From positions 391,255-455,254 of the forward strand of contig JAVSML010024622.1 of NCBI GenBank assembly GCA_038503035.1: a stretch of DNA of 64,000 bases, read 5' to 3'. This document shows positions 13,201-21,786 of this stretch, piece by piece; the first letter of the stretch is position 1; every line of letters starts with the position of its first letter. The position numbers and the translations under genes were made by a program. Below the pieces are notes generated by a model that searched no databases, was not told the origin of the DNA, and saw nothing but the letters and a program-made list of their open reading frames with translations. Source of the stretch: Crocodylus rhombifer (Eukaryota; Chordata; Crocodylia; Crocodylidae).

Positions 13201-16200
13201 CAAAAAAGCTGGCTTGAGAGAGAAATTTATGCATACCAAGACTCAAATCCCATTATCTGCCTCTGACTACCAAGGTTAGATTGTTTCCTTTCCAGGAATA
13301 CATGGTTTAAGCATAGTGATGTTTTACAGAAGCTGCTATTAAGTTGCAGCAGTATTTCAATAGCCTTCTAAAATCTTTAAAAGGAAAATTCAAATCTAAT
13401 TCATTGGCAGTGCTTTCACAAATTTCACCTCAGAATGCTGAAGAAATAGTGATGAACTGGAAAGCAGTTTGCTTATCAATGCTGCTCTGTGGTCTGCTTT
13501 GTTCTATCAGGTTGCTTTTATTCATATAACAGCATGAACTGAGGTAAATGCCATCAAATTGAGGGAAAAAAGCAAATCACTTATTTGCTGCTCCATTTAA
13601 AGAGGCTTTATATTCTTCTTTTCATAATCTTACTAGAAGAGGGACACACACCTCTTTTGGAACACTGAAAATTTCACTGCTCTCATCTAATTTCAGACAA
13701 TGAATAGGTCACCTGGTACTATTCCACATGAAGCACCATCCCAATCAATCTTGCTCTTGAGGCAGAAATTATCAGTCATTTACAAAGTTGGGGCTATACA
13801 TTTAATTTCATCACTGTTTCACTAGAGTTGAAGTTCTACTTTAAATGGTCTAACCACCATACATAAAAAAGTTCAGTTGCCAAGATAGCCTCTTTTTTTT
13901 TTTTTTTTTTTTTAAATACAGCTCTAAAGTGTCTTTAGATGTAACTACCCAATTAAGGCACAGCTTTTTGCAAATGTTCTTTGGAAAAGTAGTTCATCTT
14001 TCAGCGTTCAGTAAGGAAACTGCATAAGCACTGCCAGATAGCTAACTTCCCAATTATTAGCAAGATTTTACACCCACATGACTTCTTATATTAGTATAGC
14101 ATCAAATGACCTTGGCCCTACGTATGTGTATAGCATCTATTCACTTAAAGATATTAAGAAAGTAAATTAGGTTTGTAAAGAGGATTACTTGCACACAACA
14201 AGAAGTAACTCAAGCACTTAAGGCAGTGGTTCTGGACTGGTTCAGCACTGATAGCAGCACTCAAATGTCTCATGGGCCACACAGCCTTCAGGGCCTTCCT
14301 CAGCTTTGTCATACATGTCTGCTTCCCTTCTGCAGACTCAAATGAATACCCTACCCCACTGACTCCCCATTGCGCCCAGACATTGCCCATTCTGCCCCTA
14401 CTAGTACCCTGCTCTGCCCACTCTCCGAAGGTCTAGAACAGTCCCATTTTGTTCCACTCCCCCTTTAAGCCCAGGTAGCCCCAGTTCTACTTGTATGCAT
14501 GCATGCCCACTCACTCATGTGAATCAGAGATGCTTACAATCCTGTCAATTCTCCCTCTGGGACAGAGCTCTTCCAAGGCCATAAGGCCCAAGGCACAAGG
14601 CTATCCTGCCAAGCAGTCTAAAGGCCACAGATACTAGCCAAATGGGTTGCAAACCCTTCAAAGACTTTCACCTTCAAATTAGAAAGTAAGTATAGAAATA
14701 CAAACGGTCTGCTGATAAAAATTTCATCAACCCTAAACATTTTTCTTAGCACTACCAGAATGCCTGTGGGGCTTTCAGGGTTGTTGGTTGTAGGGCTTTT
14801 AAAAACTTCCTTTTTTTCTGTAATGGGAGGGAAAAGAAGAGACCTACTTTGACAGTTCTTTAGAGCACATTTTTTACAAATGTCTGTTGCCTGAAACAAC
14901 TCAGCTGCATACCAGGCTTCTGCCTCATAGCAGAAGGCCAAGATTAGACAACTTTGGTGGCCTTTTTGATTAAATGGGACTTAGATTTAAATCTGTCATT
15001 TGCAGTATATTGACAATTCCTATTAAAGACTTGATACAAATGACGACAAACACAGCAAATACACATCTTCCAAAAGACACTTACATGAAAATTATTCTGG
15101 AAGGTAAGATGCATTTTAGAATCTGAAAATATACAGATTTTGTATTACAGGGGCTCTTTCCCTCTGACATTTAGGAGGCCCATCACTATCTTAATGCAAG
15201 GAAAAATTCCTTCAGAGCCTTTTTGATCTGAGCCATTCAAATAATTTTAATAAGCAAGTGGAAACTTGGTTATTTCTTCAAGCATTCTACATAGAAATAA
15301 ATCTGAGTTTAATTTCCTGTAAAGTGCAGTAAATTAGTCATCACTTAACATCTTAAACAAATACATAACCTTTTTGCACTGATGGAAGTTATCCCCTATA
15401 TGTCACACTGATTATATTAAAAGAATATTTTAGTAAGACTGAAACAAATTAACCTGCCCACAAGTGCTCTCCTGCAGGGCACTTTACTTTAAATTTAAAT
15501 GTCCCAAAGGATCAGAGTTAACACAACTGCAAATTCCCTGCAATATTCATGCTCCTTCTCTAATGACTTCTCTAGATGTACCGCTCCACAGATAGCATGG
15601 CAAGTACTATAGAAGGAGATAGTACTTAGAGAAAAACAATAAGAAGTCCTACTATGTCAATGGCACTTTTATAAAAGACTTTCTGCTTACTTGGACTGTG
15701 CAGAAAAGTTAGCAGCAGCAAATATGGCAGCTTCAACTTCCACATTGTCATGGGAATCCAAGCTCTGGCGAATACTGTGATGTGCATTCTTCCTTTCTGG
15801 AATGATGGACGCCATGCTTCCCAACATCCTACAAAAATAAGTCACAGCAACATCAGTAAGCAGCTAATTCAATGTTGAAATAAACATGAACCAAAGTTAA
15901 CATCAGTTATAAAAATAATAATTGGTTCTGCAGCAGTATCTTTGGTAAGCATCTAGCTTACAAGATATCTTGCCAAAAGCTGTTTTTGACTAGACTGAAA
16001 ATATCTGTGCTTCTTCTCTTTCTGCAAGGATATGCAGACATCCCTAACAAGTCGGGAATATAGTCAGAATATGTACTGACAAAGCATTTGTTAAGTAACC
16101 CTTTACAGAGGTTCAACTACAGTTGCAAAAAAAATCTCAGAGAAGACAGCAGTGTTAACACCACACATTTTCCATTAAGGTGAAGTTGCTCACATTCAGC

Positions 16201-19200
16201 AGAACATCCAACCTGGTCTAGGAAGGTACAATTCATAGCACTCTACAACGTTTTGTTTTATAAAGATTTTGATTGTGCATTTTAAATGGGGTTTCCTGGC
16301 AATGAAGAGATTGCTTTTCACATACAAACAAAGTTCACTTAATGTGGAGGAATGTTCTTAAAGTTTAAATATCATGGAACAAAGTTTCAAGGGCAGTGGT
16401 AAGTGAACAATCTCATGGGGGCAACAACAACAGGAATTAACCTTCCCCCCCCCCCCAAAATAAAGTATAAAAGCAGAAATTATTACAGGTCTAGCCCAGG
16501 AAGCAGTGTGGCTGTATTAGAAGTATGCAAACCATTTTGATCTCGGTGTATCAAATGGGAATGCATGCTATTAACATAAGAAAATTATATGCTCAAGAGG
16601 CAGAACACACAAGTTAAGGTTCTTGTCACACACTTAAGTAATTGAAGTTGCAGGCACAAGATTCAAATCTGACTTAAGATACATCATACAATTCTCACCA
16701 TCCCAAATAAATTTATAATACTCCTCTCCATCGCAAATACCATATTTATTTGACTCTAATTTAATCCTGAATTTAAGACAACACCCCCAAAAAATAAAAT
16801 ACTATGCACAGAAAAATTCTTATTGGAGGGTCATCTTTAATTCATTCCCATGACTGCTGCAGGGGTGGGGGGAAGCAGTAAGGACAGCTGATGTGGGAAG
16901 TCAAAGTTTGCCTCCTGCTTCTGCCTGCCCTCCTGCTACCTCTGCCTGCCCCTCCCCACAGCTTCTGCTCTCCCTGCCCCTCCCCACTGCCTTACTCCAA
17001 GCCAGCAAGTTACACCCTTGTTCTACCTGAGCAGCCCCAGCCCAGCCTCTGTTATAGCCTTGCTGTGTGCAGCTAGTGCCACTGCTGTGGGGCACGGCTG
17101 GGGCCATGCTCTGTTCACCAGGCTGCAGTTTGAATGGAGCTCGCTGACAGGGAGCATGGGTAAGGGAGAAGGGGGAGGAAAGAGCGGCAGGTAAGGGAAC
17201 AAAGGCTGCATGGGGATAATGTCAGGGTGCAGNNNNNNNNNNCCCCCCACATTAAATGAGGGGGAAAACTTCATCGTAGAATCAAGTACAGCATCTCTTT
17301 TTTTCTACCCCTTAAAAACATAAAAAGCTGTCTTCAATCATGTATTTGATTTTGGACAAATGAAAACATTCCACTTTTCCTACTTGTCGCTGCAGACTTA
17401 TCTTATACAAGTTTATAGCAAATCCAAAGAACTGATATTCTGTGTAGCCACCACATAAATCCTTGTGATAAGCAAAATAAAATTAAAAAATGTACCGAAG
17501 TGTGATGGCCCGCGCAACTGGATCATTGCTATGAATTACAGAAAACACTCTTTTCACAAACTCATCCACATTCAGGATCTTCTCCAAGTGCTTCTCGCTC
17601 TGCTGTGTAACTTTCAACACACACAGCCTCAGGAAGTTGTTTCTGTTAGTATAAAGAAATCAGTATTTATAAATTTACAAGTAGGTTGCAAACCAACATA
17701 ACAATTACAAGTTTTCAATGAATAAGCTATAAAAGATCATTTGAAAACCTCTCAAGTTTCTACTTTGTGCTATGATTAGTGTACTTTGGGGCCCAGTTCT
17801 TCCCATACTGAGGCTAACAGGTCTTGACAATTGATTATGTTGCAAATCACAGTAAAGAGATCCAAGTCTAAAGAACCTATGTTTACAGTTTATACATATG
17901 CTTACGGACCAGACCCTGAGCTGCTCCATATCCAGAACAATACCATTAACCTTAACATTAGGGATCCAGGTTTTATGCTTCCCACAGAAAAACAGAGAAA
18001 ACCACAGATTTCCTGGTTTTATTAGTGAAAACCCAGATTTTCTCTTTTAGAAGAGAAACCTATAGATTTCCCCCTTTGCAAAGAGCTCTGCAGGCAGGGG
18101 GGGCAGGGGCAAGGGGAGGGGAAAGTGTAGAGCCTGCAGCTTTTAGTCAGTCACAAGGCCTAGATCAGGCTCACTTTCCTCCTGGAGCCTGTGAAGTGGT
18201 AAGTGGGGCTTGCAGGGGGCTGGTGTGGAGACTGGCTGGGGGCTGAGGAGTCAGGGAGCTGTTGGGGAAATACACAGAGTACCTGGCCAGCACCTCCTTA
18301 AACCTCCTGCAACTTGCCTTAAAGGCTGCTAGAGCCGCTTTGGTTTCACGTGCCCCTGGCCGGGCACTCTGGCAGTAAGCAGGGGGATGCTGGGGAAATG
18401 TATGGAGTGCCCAGCCAAGGGCATGTGAAACCAAAACAACTCTAGCAGCCCTTAAGGGAGGCCACACATGGAGGTGTCAGCTGGGAGCAGGGAGATGTGG
18501 AGCCAGCCAGGCACTGTATTGTTCTCTCTCAGGGGACAAGGGGGACCCACGCCCCCAGATCTATGCAGGGGGCAGACCACTGGCTCGAGCTTCTGTCTTG
18601 CTTCCTTCCCACGGGGCCACTGTAGCCCTGCAGGCAAGACCCAGCATGCCTGGAAACAGTGGGGCCACACTGGGTTCTCCTAGTAGCTCCTCACTCTGCG
18701 CTGTCCCAGCAATATGTCTCCTGCACATGAGGCTCCACTGAGGTGGCATGGGGCTCTGCTACTCAGAGCAGCAGCAGGCACAGGAGGCACGGCAGGGGGG
18801 TAAGGAGATCCTGGCATGGCCCTGCTGTTCCCAGCCACACTGGGTCTTGCTTGCAGGGCTACAGCGGCCCCGCAGCAGGGAAGCAGAGTAGGAGATCAAG
18901 CCCGCAGCCTGCCCCCTGCACAGATCAGGGGGTGTGGGTCCCCCTGGCCCCTCAGCAGCGCTCACAGCTGCCAGGAGCCAGCACCACCCCTGCCCGAGTC
19001 AGCAGCAGGCAGGCAGCAGTAGGGGAACCAGCTCCATGCTCCTGCTGCAGCTGCCTTCTGTTGGACTAGGTCTCTGGTCCCATAGCCCTGGCAGCTAGGG
19101 GCCTTCTCCAGCACAGCAAGGAGGCAGGGGCTGTGGGCAAGGGCCAAGGGGCACAAGCAGGGCTGAGGGGCTGTTGTGGGAGCAAAGTAGGGCACCAGCA

Positions 19201-21412
19201 GGGCTAGGGAGGCTGTGGGGGGGAAGTGACGGGCGCCAGCAGGGCCAGGGAGGGGGATGTGCGGGGTCTATAATTTTAATCATGGATTTTGGGGGATTTT
19301 AATCAGAATTTGCAAATTTTTAATCACAGAAAACCAGGATCCCTGCTTATAATTAGCCTCCATGCCCTGCCCCTGCCACTCTCCCCCCACCCCACCTCCT
19401 GCTCTGGCTCCAGCCTCTAACCTGGCCCCACCAGGAAGGGCCACAGCTTCCCATTGATGCTGACTGCTCCAAGCCGCAGCAAAAAATAAGCTGGGGAGGG
19501 GAGGGAGGAGGCAAGCACAGGTGTGGTGGGCAAGGGCAGGCAGGGGTGCTGCAGGGGCCATCACATGGAGAATTTTACACATGGCAGGGAGCATGAGGGG
19601 ACACATGGTAGAGGTCAAGCAAGAATGGGGACAGCAGGGCAAATTAGCATAGGCAGGGCTCTGACCCCTCACACCCCACCACTATTCTTCCCGTCACAGC
19701 ACTGTGGGGAGAAAAATTTAAGACAACCTTCCCCTAATCAGATTTTATATAGGGAAAATTAACACATTTATCATTTTCCATGTACATAATGGAATTATTG
19801 GGCAAGTCATCTTAAATACAATGCTGTCTGGGAGTCAGGTAAATATAGCATATACATACAGCAAGCCTTATCATAACCAGAACAATATAATGTATCTATG
19901 TACTACAACCAAACACCTCTAATTCTGTCTTCAGTGAGTATTTTGCACTTGGAAGGGCTACAGATGAGGCTGAAATTATTTACAACACAAATGGAGAACA
20001 GTCTCTTATTTCACTTTTTTGATCCTAAAGGTCTATAAACAGTGGTGTTCAAGCTCTCTGCTCCATGGGCAAGATGAATGGTGCGGGGCCAGTCCAAATC
20101 AAGCATTGGAGCAGTGCTATCTAGCTTGTGGCCTGAGGCTGAGAACTATTAGTTTGCACCAAAGCAGCACCACAACCACTGCTGATGAGGCAAATCCTCA
20201 GTAGATGAGATGGCAAAGGGATGGAATGATGAATGGCTTTCAATCCTTCACTGGCACTCCTGCCCACTGAGGGCAAAGCTGGCAGGCTCTACATACAGAT
20301 CCTCTTTCAGCAGGAGAGTGGCTGCAGTAACACAAATGCAATGCCAGTGGTTTTCAAACTTACTGAAGTCATGGAAACTTTTCACATCACTTCTTCTGCC
20401 ATGGGACCCCACCCCATCCCAAAGACTAACACTGATACAGAGCCAGGACATTTGCCCAGCAGCACACTGCCCACCCCCAGCTTGCTCCACTGTTATCCCC
20501 AGCCTCTTTGCAGAACCAATCGCAAGCAATGCTTCAGGGATCACAGTCTGAAAATCACAGCGACAACTGCCCTGGCCTGACATACAGTGACAAAAAAACA
20601 AGGGAGAACATGGGGATTGGGGACTCAAAGCAACGAGGGAATCATGCCACTCACCCGACTCTGAAAACGTCGGCCAGCTTCAAAAAGGCCGAGTTAATGA
20701 GAATGGGGAAGGGGTACTTCTGAAAGAGCCGGGGGAAACGGACCACAGCTTCGCACTGCTCCCCAAGTTTGCCAGACCGGAGCCCTGTGGAGAATGAGCC
20801 ACATTTAGTCTCTCTTGGAGCATCTACTGCTCAGCACTAACGAGAAAAAAGAGCCCTGGCCTGGGAGAGCCAGGGCCTGGCTGCAGGCTAATAACGAAGG
20901 GGAAGAAAGTGAAAAGCAACAGGCCTATTTGATATGCCCTGATGTCATGGGCTTCAGCCCATCATGGAAACTATAAGCCCCCCTTAAGAAGGGAGGCCAC
21001 TGGGAACATACCAACTAATTGCTTGGGCCAACAACAAAGAAAACAGGAACGGGAGCGAAGTCATACATTAACAAATAAGGCATGGGAAGGGGACACCTAA
21101 CACAGCACACCCAAAGGCTGGGGGAGACCCAAGGGCCGCTACCCTCCCCCAAGCGCGCAGGCCAGACGGGGCCCCGGGCGCCCTGCCCATGCGGGGGACC
21201 ACGCAGCCGCCCTGCCCCGCTCCGCCCCCCAGCCACAAGCGCGGACCAGGCTCCACCCCCACAGCACGGCCTCTTTCCCGCCGAGGCGGCGGTTGGGCGC
21301 CCGGGGCAGCCGCCGCACCCTTGTCCAGCTCCATGAGGGCCGAGTTAGCGTCCAGCTCCTGCTCGCCGTAACCCGCATCGGCCAGGAACGACTTGGCAGC
21401 GCCAGCAGCCAT
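1059..21412 (-). CDS. INTS7: Integrator complex subunit 7, 5' half of gene (exons 1-11, incomplete)
   Basis: INTS7 is a subunit of the nuclear Integrator complex, which binds the Pol II C-terminal domain and cleaves snRNA and paused transcripts; it is also linked to the DNA-damage checkpoint. Coding pieces, 5' to 3' on the minus strand: 21319-21412, 20655-20784, 17496-17642, 15691-15828, 11976-12022, 11414-11613, 10254-10376, 6701-6818, 4578-4709, 2882-2979, 1059-1298. They join without a frame break into 489 codons, about half of the roughly 960-residue vertebrate protein. The N-terminus contains the family motif KSFLADAGYGEQELDANSAL, and later segments such as LKLKLIPILQHMHHD and RKAVKRLAIQDLK match the human protein closely. 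This half is the alpha-helical HEAT/ARM-like part. The start at 21412 is the only in-frame ATG and has a good context (GAGAGCCATGG). The upstream open frame to 21448 begins with GTG, not ATG. The gene continues past position 1. Divergent partner: DTL. Confidence 0.96.
1885..2310. repeat. Degenerate tandem repeat, unit about 84-97 bp
   Basis: Related phrases recur through the stretch: CTGAACTGGAAAAGCC at 2127 and CTGAGCTGGGGAAGACC at 2211; CCTGTAAACCCA near 2067, ATGTAAACCCA near 2166 and CTGTAAACCCA near 2262. The open frames here are by-products of the repeat. Lies in INTS7 intron 10. Confidence 0.45.
2882..2979 (-). CDS. INTS7: INTS7 coding exon 10
   Basis: Codes for DLLALEQDAVFGLESLLVLC and SQDGSPGAQATLK, almost identical to human. 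Acceptor CTCTTAG ends at 2980; donor GTAAAA at 2881-2876. Phase in 1, out 0. Intron 10 (1299-2881) contains a degenerate tandem repeat at about 1885-2310. Confidence 0.95.
3193..3439. mobile_element. hAT-type non-autonomous element
   Basis: Left end CAGCATTTCCTAAAC and right end GTTGAGAAGCATAG are imperfect inverted repeats. The 8-bp flanks CCTAACAG (185-192 of the 3 kb line) and CCCTACAG (440-447) agree at 6 of 8. It sits just upstream of the element at 3528 in INTS7 intron 9. Confidence 0.5.
3528..3852. mobile_element. hAT-type MITE, CAGTGGTTCTCAAC family
   Basis: Inverted ends CAGTGGTTCTCAAC and GTTGAGAATCACTG, 13 of 14 bases matching. The flanking GTTTAAAA is present on both sides (519-526 with a one-base offset, and 853-860 of the 3 kb line). 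Length 325 bp. The internal phrase ATGGATTCCTATTT is shared with the copy at 9331-9556 and, inverted, with the one at 39889-40152. Contains a 17-base A run. No coding capacity. Confidence 0.8.
3958..4040 (+). mobile_element. Truncated copy of the CAGTGGTTCTCAAC hAT family (left end)
   Basis: CAATTGTTCTCAAACTCC followed by AGATTCAGGGCATCCC resembles the first 50 bases of the element at 3528. No right end is found before the next element begins. Confidence 0.4.
4066..4431. mobile_element. Candidate hAT-type element
   Basis: Left end CAGTGCTTCTC and right end GAGAACCAGTG form an imperfect inverted pair. The 8-bp flanks do not match, so the boundaries are uncertain. The short open frames inside have no recognisable protein. 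Confidence 0.35.
4578..4709 (-). CDS. INTS7: INTS7 coding exon 9
   Basis: Codes for DLVKLAQECCYHNNCGIAAH and VRILTNISASCQEK after a diverged TSTTGRTS segment, aligning with human SDLVKLAQECCYHNNRGIAA. Acceptor AATTAG ends at 4710; donor GTACAT at 4577-4572. Phase 1 in and out. Intron 9 (2980-4577) contains at least two, probably three, hAT insertions. Confidence 0.93.
5197..5399. mobile_element. Foldback (palindromic) MITE with 95-bp arms
   Basis: Left arm 5197-5291 and right arm 5305-5399 are inverted copies of equal length around a 13-base loop. Both arms begin CCAGAAGAGGAA (read inward), contain TGTATAGCTC and a TTTTTGGC segment, and end ATCTAATAGCT. Weaker similarity continues outward to about 5165 and 5425. 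Mismatches between the arms are mostly transitions at CpG sites. Lies in INTS7 intron 8. No coding capacity. Confidence 0.8.
6085..6240. repeat. C/T-rich (polypyrimidine) block
   Basis: A long pyrimidine-rich stretch of CCTT, CCCC and CTGC words, similar in style to the blocks at 16900-17000 and 19360-19420. The open frames on both strands here have repetitive composition and no recognisable domain. Confidence 0.4.
6701..6818 (-). CDS. INTS7: INTS7 coding exon 8
   Basis: Codes for TLCECALQTPYDSLKLGMLS through TIAIKQYFSNASG; human has ALCECALQTPYDSLKLGMLS in the same place. Acceptor TTTTTAG ends at 6819; donor GTAAGA at 6700-6695. Phase in 0, out 1. Intron 8 (4710-6700) contains the foldback element at 5197-5399 and a C-rich block at 6085-6240. 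Confidence 0.93.
8120..8138. repeat. T19 homopolymer
   Basis: A run of 19 T in INTS7 intron 7. Comparable T runs lie at 10402-10422 (21), 13893-13913 (21), 30472-30493 (22) and 59321-59348 (28). These are probably retroposed tails or slippage products. Confidence 0.8.
8790..9330. repeat. GC-rich degenerate repeat block
   Basis: GC-rich island-like stretch in an AT-rich intron, with recurring words such as GGGAGAT, CTCCCAG, GGAGCTCCC and GGGAGCTTCC. Open frames up to 161 codons occur on both strands, which is expected from the composition. It directly precedes the hAT copy at 9331. Confidence 0.4.
9331..9556. mobile_element. Diverged copy of the CAGTGGTTCTCAAC hAT family
   Basis: Shares AAAGAGC-TAGAAAGA, AGAATGTTTTTAAT-like and ATGGATTCCTATTT phrases with 3528-3852 and ends GTTAAGAATTACTG. 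The left boundary is approximate, and the flanks CTCTGGAA and CTCTATAT agree only in part. Confidence 0.55.
9811..9890 (+). mobile_element. CR1 retrotransposon 3' tail fragment
   Basis: AAGGTCCCTTTCAGCCCTAG followed by TGTCTATGAAATT is the signature 3' end of sauropsid CR1 LINEs, plus orientation. Only about 80 bases can be recognised. Confidence 0.7.
10254..10376 (-). CDS. INTS7: INTS7 coding exon 7
   Basis: Codes for IQLLLQYLKNDPRKAVKRLA through KTPHTWSRENMQ. Acceptor GTTACAG ends at 10377; donor GTTTGC at 10253-10248 is weaker than consensus. Phase 0 on both sides. Intron 7 (6819-10253) contains a T19 run, a GC-rich degenerate repeat block at 8790-9330, a hAT copy at about 9331-9556 and a CR1 tail at 9811-9890. 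Confidence 0.95.
11414..11613 (-). CDS. INTS7: INTS7 coding exon 6
   Basis: Codes for LATPVDLKLKLIPILQHMHH through LLAASSLVDIPKQ, nearly identical to human INTS7. Acceptor GCGATAG ends at 11614; donor GTACTT at 11413-11408. Phase in 1, out 0. Intron 6 (10377-11413) holds a T21 run at 10402-10422 and otherwise nothing I recognise. Confidence 0.95.
11976..12022 (-). CDS. INTS7: INTS7 coding exon 5 (47 nt)
   Basis: A very short exon that would not stand out as an open frame. It codes for KDFAGGICNKISEMIQ across its borders, where human has KDFAVGICNKISEMIQ. Acceptor TTCACAG ends at 12023; donor GTATGT at 11975-11970. Phase in 2, out 1, which keeps the frame between exons 4 and 6. Intron 5 (11614-11975) is 362 bp and looks empty. 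Confidence 0.92.
14224..14300. mobile_element. Possible hAT left end
   Basis: CAGTGGTTCTGGACTGG resembles the start of the hAT elements nearby. I could not find a matching right end, so the extent is unknown. Confidence 0.25.
15691..15828 (-). CDS. INTS7: INTS7 coding exon 4
   Basis: Acceptor TTTGTAG ends at 15829. Codes for MLGSMASIIPERKNAHHSIR through AAIFAAANFSAQSK. Donor GTAAGC at 15690-15685. Phase in 2, out 2. Intron 4 (12023-15690) has no recognisable gene; it contains a T21 run at 13893-13913 and a hAT-like end near 14224. Confidence 0.94.
16738..17290. mobile_element. Candidate DNA-transposon block with GC-rich interior
   Basis: Bounded by TATTTATTTGACTCTAAT at the left and an inverted-looking TAGAATCAAGTACA at the right, with a pyrimidine-rich interior and the N run. 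The TTTAAGACAAC phrase near the left end recurs near 19719, so related sequence lies on the other side of exon 3. Boundaries are uncertain. Confidence 0.35.
17233..17242. other. Run of 10 N (assembly gap)
   Basis: Ten unresolved bases inside INTS7 intron 3, followed by CCCCCC. It does not touch an exon. Confidence 0.98.
17496..17642 (-). CDS. INTS7: INTS7 coding exon 3
   Basis: Acceptor CTAACAG ends at 17643. Codes for NNFLRLCVLKVTQQSEKHLE through NDPVARAITLR. Donor GTACAT at 17495-17490. Phase in 2, out 2. Intron 3 (15829-17495) holds the run of 10 Ns and a GC-rich, transposon-like block. Confidence 0.94.
18317..18455. repeat. Inverted repeat nested in the 17959-19345 element
   Basis: GGCTGCTAGAGCCGCTTTGG and TTTCACGTGCCCCTGGCCGG on the left are matched in reverse by CCAAGGGCATGTGAAACCAA and CTCTAGCAGCCCTTAAGG on the right. 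Arms are about 55 bp and the spacer about 25 bp. Confidence 0.7.
18530..18955. repeat. Long inverted repeat nested in the 17959-19345 element
   Basis: The left arm (about 18530-18660) contains GGCAAGACCCAGCATGCC and GACCCACGCCCCCAGAT. The right arm (about 18826-18955) contains the reverse: CACTGGGTCTTGCTTGC and CAGGGGGTGTGGGTCCCC. Arms are roughly 130 bp, with a spacer of about 165 bp. Confidence 0.65.
20345..20560. mobile_element. Candidate hAT-type element
   Basis: Left end CAGTGGTTTTCAAAC and right end GTCTGAAAATCACAG are an imperfect inverted pair. The flanks show no clear 8-bp duplication. Lies in INTS7 intron 2, about 95 bp downstream of exon 2 on the minus strand. Confidence 0.5.
20655..20784 (-). 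CDS. INTS7: INTS7 coding exon 2
   Basis: Acceptor CACAG ends at 20785. Codes for GLRSGKLGEQCEAVVRFPRL through LKLADVFRVG, matching human INTS7. Donor GTGAGT at 20654-20649. Phase in 1, out 2. Intron 2 (17643-20654) holds the hAT-like composite element at 17959-19345, a C-rich stretch at 19360-19700 and a short hAT-like copy at 20345-20560. Confidence 0.94.
21319..21412 (-). CDS. INTS7: INTS7 coding exon 1
   Basis: Starts with the ATG at 21412-21410 and codes for MAAGAAKSFLADAGYGEQEL and on to MELDKG; the first residues differ from human MASNST but everything from KSFLADAG onward matches. Donor GTGCGG at 21318-21313. Ends in phase 1. Intron 1 (20785-21318) is short, and its part near the exon is CpG-rich. 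Confidence 0.93.
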
Positions 21413-21461
21413 GGCTCTCCGAGTGCCACGACTTCCGGCAGTTACCACCCTCAGTGTGGCA

Positions 21462-21618
21462 CATGCGCACTCATTCCACCACTAGGGCAGTTGGGTGTAG
21501 CAGGCGGGACATGCGCGTGCGCCCTCTCCGCCAGCAGCGGTTGGGCTTGGCGGTCAGGGCATGCGCGTGCGCAGTCACACTCCCGCCAGATAGGCGGTAG
21601 CACTCAGTGCGCATGCAC
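21462..21618. promoter_or_regulatory. Four NRF1-like motifs spaced about 50 bp
   Basis: CATGCGCA at 21462-21469, CATGCGCGTGCGC at 21510-21522, CATGCGCGTGCGC again at 21560-21572, and TGCGCATGCAC at 21608-21618. The CATGC cores start 48, 50 and 52 bp apart. The flanks of the two middle units also resemble each other (CCGCCAG follows both), so this looks like a degraded tandem duplication. NRF1 binding itself is inferred from the motif. Confidence 0.6.
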
Positions 21619-21687
21619 AGCGACTGACTGTTGGACTTTCTCATCCGAAGAGAGCAGGGACCTTGCTGGCTCGCTCTGCCGAGGCGC

Positions 21688-21786
21688 CCAATGGGAGCTA
21701 AGGGGCGGAGCCTCCGAGCTTTCCCCGCGGGGACGATGTCCAATGAGGAGCACGAGCGGGGTTTGGCGGGTAGCGAGTTGGCGGGA
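21688..21786 (+). promoter_or_regulatory. CCAAT boxes, GC box and E2F-like sites upstream of DTL
   Basis: CCAAT at 21688-21692 and 21730-21734, GGGGCGGAG at 21702-21710, TTTGGCGGG at 21762-21770 (a close match to the E2F consensus) and a second E2F-like TTGGCGGGA at 21778-21786. The spacing of paired CCAAT boxes with a proximal E2F site is typical of cell-cycle genes, and DTL is a known E2F target. I saw no clear CHR element. Confidence 0.6.

Larger units (their letters stand above)
17959..19345. mobile_element. hAT-like 1.4-kb non-autonomous element with nested inverted repeats
   Basis: Left end TAGGGATCCAGGTTTT and right end AAAACCAGGATCCCTG are inverted repeats. The 8-bp flanks CTTAACAT (17951-17958) and CTTATAAT (19346-19353) agree at 6 of 8. 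The interior is GC-rich and contains two inverted repeats: about 18317-18371 with 18396-18455, and about 18530-18660 with 18826-18955. Many open frames overlap on both strands, as expected of palindromic GC-rich DNA; none has a transposase motif. Lies in INTS7 intron 2. Confidence 0.65.

Noticed and set aside
18025..19283. Many overlapping open frames on both strands
   Set aside because: All lie inside the palindromic, GC-rich hAT-like element. Mirror-image proteins from inverted repeats explain them, and no transposase motif is present.
21413..21448. Upstream extension of the INTS7 reading frame
   Set aside because: The upstream codon is GTG, the added residues do not match the family, and the ATG at 21412 has a good context and the expected N-terminus.
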